Source: Deltaproteobacteria bacterium (GTDB lineage: Bacteria; Myxococcota_A; Polyangia; Polyangiales; Houyiibacteriaceae). From it: 38,280 bases of DNA. The stretch's first letter is position 1. Each line of letters begins with the position of its first letter. Positions 8,238 through 16,415 of this stretch are shown in pieces. Below the pieces are notes generated by a model, which saw only the letters and a program-made list of their open reading frames with translations, was not told where the DNA came from and ran no database searches. Made by a program: the position numbers and the translations under genes. The stretch covers positions 1 to 38,280 of the forward strand of contig SHLP01000022.1 of NCBI GenBank assembly GCA_004283055.1, given 5' to 3'.

Positions 8238-9885
8238 GCTCGTTCGCTTGCAGCATGGGGTGCGAAACCTCGATGCGCATCTCGATCGCCTCCGAAAGCG
8301 CGCCGAGGGTGCTGCGGTCGAGCGCGCTGATCGGAACCCCACGCTCTCCTAGGGTGCCGTAGGGCATGTCGAGCTTGTCGCACTTGTTGAATACCAAGAT
8401 GCGCGGGACGCGCTCGAGCCCTAGGTCGACGAGGAGTTTCTCGGTGGTCTCGATGTGCTCGCTGCGGCAGGGATCTGATGCGTCGATCACGTGAAGCAGA
8501 AGGTCGGCGTCTCGCGTCTCATCGAATGTCGCGCGGAAAGCGGCAAATAGGTCTTTGGGCAAGTCACGGATGAAACCGACAGTGTCCGTCACGATGACAT
8601 CGCGCCCCGACGAAAGTCGAGTCGTCCGCGAGCGCGTATCTAGAGTAGCGAAGAGCTTGTCCTCGGCGATCACGTCGCTTCCGGTCAACGCGTTGAGAAG
8701 AGTGCTCTTGCCGGCGTTCGTGTAGCCGACGATCGCTACGGTCGGGGTTCCGCTTCTCTTTCGACGCGCGCGTCGTTGCTTTCGTTGCCTTCCGAGCTGC
8801 TTGAGCTGTGATTGGAGGCGCGCAATGCGTTCCCGCGCTCGGCGTCGCCCGACCTCGAGCTTCGTCTCACCCGGTCCGCGACCGCCGATGCCTCCCGTCA
8901 GCCGAGAAAGAGCGTCATCGCGTTGTCCGAGCCGCGGCAGAAGATACTTCATCTGTGCGAGCTCGACCTGCAGCTTACCGTCGCTGCTTTCGGCGTGCTG
9001 AGCGAAAATGTCCAGGATCAGCTGCGTTCGGTCCACGACCTTGAGGTCGGTCATTCGGGCGATGTTGTTGGCTTGCGCAGGCCTCAGGTCTCGGTCGAAG
9101 ATCAGGGTCTCGGCGTCGAGCTGCATCGCACGGATGACCACGTCCTCGAGCTTTCCGCGTCCCAGCGCGTACCGCGGGTCGACCTGGTCGCGGACCTGCA
9201 GCACGCGATCGGCGACGTCGACGCCGGCGGTTCGAGCCAGCTCCTCCAGCTCCCGCAGTGAATCCTCGGCCTGGCCGGCGTTTCGCTTGTCGCACACGTG
9301 GATGAGGATGGCGCGGCCGTCTTTGGCAACGACTCCACGTGCCCTCGCGGCGCGGGCGAACTCTTGCTCCAGCGTTGCGATGACCTCCGCCGGGTTATCT
9401 CGCGCCTTCGCGTACGGAATGGGTCCGAAAGTACGAAATGGCGGCTCGTGGCCGTCGTCGACGACTGGGAAGTTGTGACCGTAGTAGAGGCAGAGCGCCC
9501 GCTCTTCGCCGGGGGCTAGGCAGATCGCAACCACCATGTCGAGGTGGAGCCGGGTGAGGTCGACGAGATCGTCCCGGCTCAAAGGCTCATTGCGCAAGTG
9601 CGTGTGAATGAGGCGCAGGCCGCGAAGCCTTCCAGCGCCCGCCCTCATACGCCCGAGGTCCGGCAACATGAGCTTGGACGCATCCCCAACGACCACGTGG
9701 TGCACGGCGCCGCGTCGGTCGACGAGCACCCCGACTTGTCTCCCCGTTGCATGGGTGACCCCGACGAGCGCCCGGGTGAGCTCCGGCGTGGTGAGTCGAT
9801 CGAGCGGCACCTTACGCCGATAGATCCGCTGCAAAGCTTTCGTTTCGGAAGGGCTGAGCCCAGTCGTGTCGCCGTAGATCTCCAA
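8215..9885 (-). CDS. hflX: GTPase HflX with N-terminal extension
   Basis: Ribosome-associated GTPase of the Obg-HflX family; HflX proteins split stalled 70S ribosomes after stress. G1 (GYTNAGKST) is near residue 387, G3 (DTVGF) near 434 and G4 (NKCD) near 500. The HflX-specific glycine-rich [11 protein letters not shown] precedes the G domain. The protein has 556 residues, about 130 more than E. coli HflX, because of an N-terminal domain containing [13 protein letters not shown], which looks like a JAMM/MPN-type HxH...SxxD metal motif. The start is a TTG (9885) with GAGG about 8 bases upstream. It lies 55 bp downstream of nagZ on the same strand. Its 3' end overlaps the convergent basic protein gene by 23 bp. 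Confidence 0.94.
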   Translation of the reverse strand: MEIYGDTTGLSPSETKALQRIYRRKVPLDRLTTPELTRALVGVTHATGRQVGVLVDRRGAVHHVVVGDASKLMLPDLGRMRAGAGRLRGLRLIHTHLRNEPLSRDDLVDLTRLHLDMVVAICLAPGEERALCLYYGHNFPVVDDGHEPPFRTFGPIPYAKARDNPAEVIATLEQEFARAARARGVVAKDGRAILIHVCDKRNAGQAEDSLRELEELARTAGVDVADRVLQVRDQVDPRYALGRGKLEDVVIRAMQLDAETLIFDRDLRPAQANNIARMTDLKVVDRTQLILDIFAQHAESSDGKLQVELAQMKYLLPRLGQRDDALSRLTGGIGGRGPGETKLEVGRRRARERIARLQSQLKQLGRQRKQRRARRKRSGTPTVAIVGYTNAGKSTLLNALTGSDVIAEDKLFATLDTRSRTTRLSSGRDVIVTDTVGFIRDLPKDLFAAFRATFDETRDADLLLHVIDASDPCRSEHIETTEKLLVDLGLERVPRILVFNKCDKLDMPYGTLGERGVPISALDRSTLGALSEAIEMRIEVSHPMLQANEPTSSRPA

Positions 9886-9940
9886 ACGAAGCCTCAGCTC
9901 ACCGGGTGCGCAGTTGGGTTTGCAATGGGATGCGATCTGT

Positions 9941-11011
9941 TCATTCGAGTGGCTGAAGACGCGCTCTGATCGATCGCGCTTCGGCGTTGTGTAGCGCGAT
10001 TTCCAGTGGGACGGCAGGGGGCAGCTTCATGACCCCTTGGCGAAGCGCGTCGGCGCGAGCTTTCGCCTCCTCGAGCCGTGCGAAAAATGGCTTGCTGCGC
10101 TCGGCCTCGACGGCGAGCGCCTCCCGCAGCCGAGCCGCGGCGTCGAGATCTGAGCATACCAAGAGAAGGTCGCACCCGGCTTCGATCGCGCACACCCCGG
10201 CCTCTTCGATGGAATAGCGATCGCTGATCGCCTTCATCTCGAGGTCGTCAGAGAACACGGCCCCCTCGAAACCCATATCCTCGCGCAGGAGCTCGGTGAT
10301 CGCCGCTCGAGACATCGTCGCAGGAACTTCCGCGTCGACGGCTTCGAACAAAACGTGGGCGGTCATCAACGAGGGTATCTCTCCCACGGCAGCAGCAAAG
10401 GGTGGCAGCTCGACCTCGTCGAGCCGCGCCCGGTCGTGACGGAGGCTCGGAAGAGCGAGGTGGCTGTCGAGGTCCGTGTCGCCATGACCCGGAAAATGCT
10501 TGCCGCAGGACAAGACACCTCCGTCGTGAAGTCCAGCGGCGAACGCCAGCGCATGTTCGATCACGGCTCCCGGTGTGCCTCCGAAGGCGCGATCCCCGAT
10601 GACGGGGTTGTTCGGGTTGGTGTCGACGTCGAGCACGGGCGCGAAGTTTAGATTCACGCCTATCGCGCGAAGCTGTCGGCCGAGAACCCGTGCTGCTTGG
10701 CGAGTCAGGTCTGCATCCCCCGCCTTCGCCAGCCTGCGCATCGCGGGCAGCTGAAGAACCGGCTCGCCAAAGCGCGCCACACGGCCACCCTCCTGGTCCA
10801 CGGAGACTAGTATTGGATTCGCCGGATCGGTTCTCTCGACGCAAGAGGCGATCAGCGCCATCGCCTGTTGCAACTCATCGATGTTCCGCTTGAACAGGAT
10901 CAAACCCGCTACGGCTTGCTCGCCCAACCAATCATGAATTGCGGGAGGCGCCTCGGTGCCCGCAAATCCGCAGACAATCACGCTCCCGGCCATTCTCTCC
11001 AACTCGTTCAT
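9941..11011 (-). CDS. nagZ: beta-N-acetylhexosaminidase NagZ (GH3)
   Basis: Glycoside hydrolase family 3 enzyme that removes N-acetylglucosamine from anhydromuropeptides during cell-wall recycling. The diagnostic KHFPGHGDTDLDSH motif, with the catalytic His/Asp dyad, and the nucleophile region FSDDLEM are intact. VDQEGGRVARF is a further NagZ block. Length is 356 residues from the ATG at 11011, which gives an N-terminus (MNELERMAG) like other NagZ proteins; another in-frame ATG at 11032 adds seven residues. Neither start has a strong ribosome-binding site. There is no signal peptide, as expected for a cytoplasmic enzyme. It probably shares a transcript with hflX and is divergent from pcnB. 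Confidence 0.95.
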   Translation of the reverse strand: MNELERMAGSVIVCGFAGTEAPPAIHDWLGEQAVAGLILFKRNIDELQQAMALIASCVERTDPANPILVSVDQEGGRVARFGEPVLQLPAMRRLAKAGDADLTRQAARVLGRQLRAIGVNLNFAPVLDVDTNPNNPVIGDRAFGGTPGAVIEHALAFAAGLHDGGVLSCGKHFPGHGDTDLDSHLALPSLRHDRARLDEVELPPFAAAVGEIPSLMTAHVLFEAVDAEVPATMSRAAITELLREDMGFEGAVFSDDLEMKAISDRYSIEEAGVCAIEAGCDLLLVCSDLDAAARLREALAVEAERSKPFFARLEEAKARADALRQGVMKLPPAVPLEIALHNAEARSIRARLQPLE

Positions 11012-11111
11012 TTTGTTGAGAGACCGTAGCATCGGTCTTAGATTGCCGTCAGGACGGGTTGTTGCTAAAAGACTGTAACTTCTTCTTGCCCCTCATGGGC
11101 ACTGGAACCCG

Positions 11112-12467
11112 ATGACCCGAGTTATAGATCCTGACTTCGGTCGACGAGAAGACGAAGCTCGAGGCGTCCTCGACGACGAGCCGCCTGAACCCATCGTCTA
11201 TGCCCACGCGATTCCGCGTCGGCTCGTCGACCAAGATGCTGCCAAAGTGATTCGCCGCCTCAACCGACATGGGCACACCGCCTATCTCGTCGGCGGAGGT
11301 GTTCGTGACCTCATGCTGGGCCGAAAGCCAAAGGACTTCGACCTGGCGACGAGTGCCCGGCCTTACGAAGTGCGCGACCTTTTTCGCAACTGCCGCGTCA
11401 TAGGAAGACGCTTCCGCCTGGCGCACGTGCTGTTCTCAGGCGGGAAAATCATCGAGGTTGCGACTTTTCGGCGCGACCCGTCGCAGCACTACGAAGTCAT
11501 CAAACCGAAGTTCGCGAAGAAGATCCCGCTTTGTGCAGGGCCCGACCCCGTGCGCCTGATTCCTTCCCGACAGTCGATCACCGAAGCCGAAGACACCGAC
11601 CTTCTCATCACCAATGACAACGTTTTCGGCGAGCCGCACGAGGATTCGATTCGGCGCGACTTCACGATCAACGGACTGTTCTACGACCTCGAACGTGGGG
11701 AGGTCATCGACTTCGTCGGCGGAGTGGCCGATCTCGAAGAGCATCTGCTTCGCACGATTGGTGACCCCAACGTGCGCTTTCGTGAAGACCCGGTGCGCAT
11801 TCTTCGCGCGATCAAGTTCAGCGCGCGCCTCGACATGGGCCTCGATCCGGACGTCTACGACGCAATGGTTCGGCAGCGAAGCGAGCTCAGACGGGCGGCC
11901 GCACCCCGGGTGCTCGAGGAGATCCTCCGCTTCCTCCGCGGTGGGGCCGCACATCGGTCGGTCTTCTTATCCTGGGACGTAGGTGTGCTGAGCGAGATCA
12001 TTCCAGAGCTGGCTTCCTTCTTGGACGACGAGCTCGAGGGCGCGTCGCTCACGTTCGGACGTTTGAAGGCCGTGGATGCCTTGGCGGCCGAAGACCGGCT
12101 TCCTGGCGATGCCGTTCTGCTTGCAGCTCTGTTGCTGGGGCCCGTCGATGAAGCGCTCGAAGGGGTGTCGGACGTTCCGGTGGCGTACGAGGAGTTCGTT
12201 CGGGAGCTCTCGCTGCGCCTGTCGCTGCCACGGCGACTCAAGGACCGAATTCGCCTCCTCATCATGGCGCAGCGGCGTCTACGTACGGGGCGAATTCAAT
12301 CAATCGCACGCCGTGAGTACTTCGCCGATGCCGCGACCCTGTTCGCGCTCGACCGTATGGCTCGCGGAGAAGACATTCCCTCGTGGGCGAACGAGCCGAC
12401 AGACGCGGTCTACGAGGCCGAGCCACGTAGCCGGCGCCGCCGCCGCCGCCGCCGACCTCGCAGCTAG
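11112..12467 (+). CDS. pcnB: polynucleotide adenylyltransferase (PcnB type)
   Basis: Class II nucleotidyltransferase. The active-site signature GGGVRDLMLGRKPKDFDL carries the catalytic Asp pair. RRFRLAHVLF is typical of bacterial poly(A) polymerases rather than CCA-adding enzymes, and RRDFTINGLFYD follows. The poly(A) polymerase adds A tails to RNA 3' ends, promoting decay. Length is 451 residues, similar to PcnB. The C-terminus is an arginine tail written partly by six CGC codons (12435-12452), like the basic RNA-binding tail of E. coli PcnB. A CCA-adding or A-adding tRNA role cannot be excluded from motifs alone; the tRNA in this window lacks an encoded CCA, so some CCA enzyme must exist in the cell. 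Confidence 0.88.
   Translation: MTRVIDPDFGRREDEARGVLDDEPPEPIVYAHAIPRRLVDQDAAKVIRRLNRHGHTAYLVGGGVRDLMLGRKPKDFDLATSARPYEVRDLFRNCRVIGRRFRLAHVLFSGGKIIEVATFRRDPSQHYEVIKPKFAKKIPLCAGPDPVRLIPSRQSITEAEDTDLLITNDNVFGEPHEDSIRRDFTINGLFYDLERGEVIDFVGGVADLEEHLLRTIGDPNVRFREDPVRILRAIKFSARLDMGLDPDVYDAMVRQRSELRRAAAPRVLEEILRFLRGGAAHRSVFLSWDVGVLSEIIPELASFLDDELEGASLTFGRLKAVDALAAEDRLPGDAVLLAALLLGPVDEALEGVSDVPVAYEEFVRELSLRLSLPRRLKDRIRLLIMAQRRLRTGRIQSIARREYFADAATLFALDRMARGEDIPSWANEPTDAVYEAEPRSRRRRRRRRPRS
12435..12452. repeat. (CGC)6 codon run in the pcnB tail
   Basis: Six identical CGC codons, flanked by CGG and CGA, encode eight consecutive arginines (12432-12455) near the C-terminus of the poly(A) polymerase. It is a short trinucleotide microsatellite that could slip in whole codons without shifting frame. 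Confidence 0.9.
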
Positions 12468-12498
12468 TTTGCAAAGCGCGCGGAGAAGCCCCCGCGAG

Positions 12499-13839
12499 CT
12501 AGCGATCGACGCGATCGACGATGAGCTCGAACGCGCGTTCGTACACTTCGGGCTCATCCGCGTCGGGTAGGCCGTTCGCCAGGTTGGTCACGACGAAGAG
12601 GAGCGTTTGCGTGGCGTCATCGAGCTCGATGGGCACGTAGGCGCTCGGCGTCGTGCGGCTGTGCGGCGCTGCGATTCGACGAATCTCCTGGCCTCGGGCG
12701 TCCAGCTGAAGCGCGACGAAAGACCAATGCACACCGTATTCGCCTCGTAGCCAGGCGCGAAGGCGTCTCTCCTCGCCCCAGATGCTCGATTCCATCGCCA
12801 CATACGAGCTTCCGAAGGCTGCAAGCGGCTGCGAGGCGACGATACGCGTCGGAAGGCGCTTCATTTCTCTCGTGATCGGAACCATCGCATCGGGGCCGAG
12901 CAAGGCGATCGCGGAGTCGGTCCGGTTGCTACGTCCGACGAACCATCGAAGGAGCGCGAGCTCCTCGATGTTGTCGACCAAGCGATCGCCGCTTCGATCG
13001 ACAGCGGTTTGGATGGCCGACCAAAGATCGGGATCGGCACGAAGGCCCGTTCCTTCCCAGGTGCGTTGGCTGGCGAGCCCCCACACATCGCGGACGAACT
13101 GACCTGGCACGGCGTCGTGACGCGCCGAGAGATACGACAGCAGGATCGCGCCTCCGGTTCCGTCCCCCGCAGCGCCAGCGACCCAGGAACGGTACGGCTC
13201 GGCCTGTTGGCGGTGCGGCGTAGCGTTGCAGCCCAACTGGCCGGTGAGCTCCCAGGTCAGCCAGGCCGCGGTTGCTCGACGCCAGGTCCTCGCCTCCGCG
13301 GGGTCCATGCCCATCAGCAGCGCATCGGCGTACGCCGCCGTTGCACAGGCCTCGAGACTGCCATCCGCTGGTGCAGGACGGAGCACTGCGAAGGTCGAGG
13401 CCCGGTCGAAATAGGTCCAAGCCGGCATGCCGTCGGAGTACGCGTCCGGGGCTAGGGCACGACTGAGGTAGAGGTCGAGATCCGGCCCGCCCCCGAGATC
13501 TCCGTCGGAGATCGGCCAGGGCCAGCCCATGACGTCGAGGTGGCTTCGCGCCCGTTCGAGGGCGTTCAGCGCTATCCGCATCGAACGCTGGCTGACCCCG
13601 GGATCGGCGTGAACGCACAGAAGGGCGTATGGCGAGCACATCCTCTGCGATGCGGCATCAGGCCGCGGCACGGGCTCTGGAGCTGGGGTTCGGGGCCCGG
13701 TCCAGACCCGGGAGGTCATGGAGACGATCGCCTCCGCCAGGCCGTCCGTATCCAGGAGATCGCCCTGTGCCTGCGCGATTTGCGTCTGCAGGGCAAACAG
13801 CGCGACGACGCAGACGAGGTTTGATTTCACTCGAGGCAT
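12499..13839 (-). CDS. secreted protein of unknown function
   Basis: A 446-residue exported protein. The ATG at 13839 (MPRVKSNLVCVV) begins a clear Sec signal peptide with cleavage near AQAQG; upstream in-frame sequence overlaps the next gene's leader and is rejected. The mature protein is Trp/Asp/Ala-rich with several isolated Cys that could form disulfides (for example CSPYALLC). It contains an Asp/Gly loop (SDGDLGGGPDLDLYL) and a predicted helical middle (EELALLRWFVG). I see no HExxH, lipase GxSxG or other catalytic motif. The C-terminal 100 residues look like a beta-sandwich (FVALQLDARGQ, TLLFVVTNLAN). It is convergent with pcnB (31-bp gap) and divergent from the next gene. Confidence 0.75.
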   Translation of the reverse strand: MPRVKSNLVCVVALFALQTQIAQAQGDLLDTDGLAEAIVSMTSRVWTGPRTPAPEPVPRPDAASQRMCSPYALLCVHADPGVSQRSMRIALNALERARSHLDVMGWPWPISDGDLGGGPDLDLYLSRALAPDAYSDGMPAWTYFDRASTFAVLRPAPADGSLEACATAAYADALLMGMDPAEARTWRRATAAWLTWELTGQLGCNATPHRQQAEPYRSWVAGAAGDGTGGAILLSYLSARHDAVPGQFVRDVWGLASQRTWEGTGLRADPDLWSAIQTAVDRSGDRLVDNIEELALLRWFVGRSNRTDSAIALLGPDAMVPITREMKRLPTRIVASQPLAAFGSSYVAMESSIWGEERRLRAWLRGEYGVHWSFVALQLDARGQEIRRIAAPHSRTTPSAYVPIELDDATQTLLFVVTNLANGLPDADEPEVYERAFELIVDRVDR

Positions 13840-13887
13840 TTGACACGATCCGCTTGTACCTTCTACATCCCATCTCAAGGGGGGCCT

Positions 13888-14436
13888 ATGCACGACGGCC
13901 GTTTTGATCCTGGCGGCTTTTACGAGTTCAATCTGAACGGGGGTATGATTCGCACACGCAACGGTGAGCGAGTCGTGGTCCTCAGTGAGGATGTGCTCTC
14001 ATCTCTGGTAGCCGCAGCAGCCCGCGACGGCGATCTCACTCCGCTCCGGCGCTTGGGAGAGCTCCTCGGCGAGCAGGCGCTGGCCAGCTTGGACAGGCCG
14101 GCATCCGTCCTCTCGGCTGAAGCAGTGCTCGGACACGTGTCCGCGGTGACCGCGCTATTTGGTTGGGGACGGGCCGGGTTCGAGCGTTGGGGCTCTGCGC
14201 TGGTGGTCACGCTCCGCGACAAGCCGGAGCTCGACGAGGATGAGCTTGGAGCAGCAGCGCTCCTTGGCGGGATGTTTTCGGAGATTTCGCGGCGACAGGT
14301 TTCCTGCGTCCCGACCGGCGAGTCCAAGTTCATCATGGTGGACTTCGAGGTCGCCGAGACGGTTTGGGGTTGGTTCAAGGACGGAGCGGACCTGCCTGCC
14401 ATCATTGGCATGCTCGAAGCGAAGAGGGCATCATGA
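13888..14436 (+). CDS. conserved-looking protein of unknown function
   Basis: A 182-residue soluble protein. The start ATG at 13888 is fixed by a strong ribosome-binding site, AAGGGGGG at 13877-13884; the longer frame from 13840 has no such site. It begins with a Gly/Asn-rich segment (GGFYEFNLNGGMIRT), followed by helices and a beta-rich second half (WGSALVVTLRDKP, then ESKFIMVDFEVAE). I recognise no domain. Its stop overlaps the next ATG in ATGA, and the gene after that is coaX, so three genes are translated in tandem. A structural role or assembly partner for the disordered neighbour is possible, but this is speculation. Confidence 0.75.
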   Translation: MHDGRFDPGGFYEFNLNGGMIRTRNGERVVVLSEDVLSSLVAAAARDGDLTPLRRLGELLGEQALASLDRPASVLSAEAVLGHVSAVTALFGWGRAGFERWGSALVVTLRDKPELDEDELGAAALLGGMFSEISRRQVSCVPTGESKFIMVDFEVAETVWGWFKDGADLPAIIGMLEAKRAS

Positions 14437-14867
14437 CGGATCGCGAAGACAGGCTTCGGTCCTTGCTCGACAAGGTCAGGGCCAAACGCCCGGGTGAGCG
14501 GGAAACACATGCGGCCGAGGCCGTCGACCGGCTTCGGGCCGGCTCAGGCAACTTGGCGGCGGCTGCCCCGGCGGCGCCCCTTTCGGACCCTCCGACGTCA
14601 CCGCAGATCGAAAGCCCGACGCGCTATTCGTCGCAGCCACCCAGGGTGGAACGCCCGCTCTCTGTCGAGCCTCGGGCACGGTCGTCGGCGCCGCCTTCCC
14701 AGCCCGCCTTGGCGGCATCGCCGACCCAGCGGCCGGCGGCGATTCGCCCTCAGAGCGTCGCGCCGACGGGGCAGCCCGTCGTCTACGCAACCGAGCAGCC
14801 GGAGTTCCCGCGCCCCAAGACTTTTGGGGAGCTGCTCGAGCTCACTCTCTCCTTGCGGCCTCGCTAG
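14433..14867 (+). CDS. small disordered Pro/Ala/Ser-rich protein
   Basis: A 144-residue protein starting at an ATG (14433) that overlaps the previous stop. The first 35 residues form a charged helix (DREDRLRSLLDKVRAKRPGE). The next 80 are low-complexity Pro/Ala/Ser/Arg, surely disordered. The last 20 (RPKTFGELLELTLSLRPR) could be a short amphipathic binding helix. This helix-linker-helix layout suits a tether or regulatory peptide. Its stop codon touches the coaX ATG with no gap. Codon use looks like that of neighbouring real genes and the operon position supports it being genuine. Function unknown. Confidence 0.65.
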   Translation: MTDREDRLRSLLDKVRAKRPGERETHAAEAVDRLRAGSGNLAAAAPAAPLSDPPTSPQIESPTRYSSQPPRVERPLSVEPRARSSAPPSQPALAASPTQRPAAIRPQSVAPTGQPVVYATEQPEFPRPKTFGELLELTLSLRPR

Positions 14868-15632
14868 ATGCTCCTCGTCGTAGACGTCGGCAACACCCAC
14901 ACCGTGCTCGGCCTTTACGAAGGGGAACGCCTCGTCCATGACTTCCGAATCGAGACCTCGAAGGGCCGTACCAGCGATGAGTACCACGTCCTGCTCCTCG
15001 ACTTGCTAGCGCTGGCGGGGATCGATCGCAGCGACATTCGCGCCAGCGTCCTTGCGTCCGTGGTGCCTTCTTTCAACGACATTTTCATCGAGTCGGTCGA
15101 TCGAGCGTTTGATCACGAGATCATGGTCGTCGGTCCGGGAATCAAAACGGGGATGCCCGTGCTCTATGAAAATCCGCGAGAGGTGGGCGCCGACCGTATC
15201 GTGAACGCAGTCGCGGCGTACGAGCGCGTGCAGGGCGCTGCCATCGTGGTCGATTTCGGCACCGCGACGACGTTCGACTGCATCTCTGCAAATGGCGAGT
15301 ATCTCGGCGGCGCCATCTCCCCTGGCATGCAGATAAGCGCCAGCGCGCTTTTCGCCCATGCCGCTAAGCTGCCCCGCAGCGAGATCGCGCGTCCACCTCG
15401 TGCCATTGGGCGCAATACCGTGCACTCGATGCAGGCGGGTATCGTCTTCGGCTACGTCGGATTGGTCGACGGACTGGTGCGTCGCCTGGCCGCAGAGATG
15501 AAGACCGAGGTCTCGGTCATCGCCACTGGAGGCCTAGCCCGCTTGATCGAGCCCGAGAGTGAAACCATCGAGGAGGTCGACGAGTACCTCACCCTCGAAG
15601 GTCTTCGGCTGATCTATCACCGCAACGCTTAG
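14868..15632 (+). CDS. coaX: type III pantothenate kinase
   Basis: Phosphorylates pantothenate in the first step of coenzyme A synthesis. Type III signatures are present: the N-terminal phosphate-binding DVGNTHTVLG, GADRIVNAVAAYE in the middle, and DFGTATTFDCI, which contains the ATP/monovalent-cation-binding residues of the ASKHA fold. Length is 254 residues, normal for CoaX. The ATG directly follows the stop of the disordered protein gene, so it probably depends on coupled translation. Its stop TAG shares bases with the TAA of the convergent FHA gene (15629-15632). CoaX enzymes are typically insensitive to feedback by CoA. Confidence 0.95.
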   Translation: MLLVVDVGNTHTVLGLYEGERLVHDFRIETSKGRTSDEYHVLLLDLLALAGIDRSDIRASVLASVVPSFNDIFIESVDRAFDHEIMVVGPGIKTGMPVLYENPREVGADRIVNAVAAYERVQGAAIVVDFGTATTFDCISANGEYLGGAISPGMQISASALFAHAAKLPRSEIARPPRAIGRNTVHSMQAGIVFGYVGLVDGLVRRLAAEMKTEVSVIATGGLARLIEPESETIEEVDEYLTLEGLRLIYHRNA

Positions 15633-16285
15633 GGCTGCATCAGGAGGGTCATTGCGATGATACACGCGGTGACGACTAGCGCCGCTAGGGCGTAGACCGC
15701 GACCTCGCTTCGTCGAAGTCGGACAGGCTCCGTCGAGCGCTCGCCATCAGGCCTCGAAGGACGCGGCTTGGAGGGCCTCGACTCCCTTGGGCGTGGAGGC
15801 TCAGTCCTGGTTTCCTTCGGGATCGGGAGCAGGTCTACGCGCTCGTCGTGTCCCTTCTGGATGCCGTTTAGCTCGGCGTCGACCCGCTGTGCGTCGGTGA
15901 TGGCGAGTTGCTCGGCCAGCATTCTCCGCGCGAAGTCTGCCGTGACCCTGGCCGACATCTCCCGAGAAACGGGAACACCGATGTCGATGCTGAGCCGATA
16001 ACCGCCCAGGTCGAGGAGGTCGTGCTTGCGCAGGGCTTTCGGGCGTCCTGGGGCGACACGGATGTCGTTGACGCGGGTTCCGTTCGTGGACCCTTCATCG
16101 ACTAGGGCGTAGCCCGCGTCCTGTTCCCGGATACTCGCGTGCATCGCGCTCACCGCCGCGTGAGGTAGCTGAACGTCTGCGCTCTGCGAACGCCCGATGA
16201 CGATGCGTGGTTGTGCGAACTCATAGACGAAAGTCGAAGGGTTAATCTCCGTCCAAAGTGACTGCACAGTGATTCGCACGCCCAT
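15629..16285 (-). CDS. FHA-domain membrane protein
   Basis: A 218-residue protein. An FHA phosphothreonine-binding domain spans about residues 10-100, with the core motifs GRSQSADVQL, SAMHASI and DEGSTNGTRVN all intact. A charged helix follows, then a Pro/Arg/Ser-rich linker, and a single C-terminal membrane helix (VAVYALAALVVTACIIAMTLLM) at the very end. It is therefore tail-anchored with the FHA domain in the cytoplasm. It can read Thr phosphorylation by Hanks-type kinases; one such kinase is encoded at 23518. The ATG at 16285 is preferred over a GTG at 16300. It is convergent with coaX and divergent from the PilZ protein. Confidence 0.88.
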   Translation of the reverse strand: MGVRITVQSLWTEINPSTFVYEFAQPRIVIGRSQSADVQLPHAAVSAMHASIREQDAGYALVDEGSTNGTRVNDIRVAPGRPKALRKHDLLDLGGYRLSIDIGVPVSREMSARVTADFARRMLAEQLAITDAQRVDAELNGIQKGHDERVDLLPIPKETRTEPPRPRESRPSKPRPSRPDGERSTEPVRLRRSEVAVYALAALVVTACIIAMTLLMQP

Positions 16286-16415
16286 CGTGGCGGCCAACAC
16301 TGGAGTCCTACCACGCGCGGGTCAAGGAACTGGGTTGCAGAAAAGTGGACGGGTTCGCGTAGTTTTGGGACCAGTCCTGATGGGAGCGACTCACGGTCGC
16401 GCAGGAGAGCATTCG

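Noticed and set aside
12480-12497. Terminator between pcnB and the secreted orphan
   Set aside because: A CGCGG/CCGCG hairpin can be drawn but there is no T-run on either strand.
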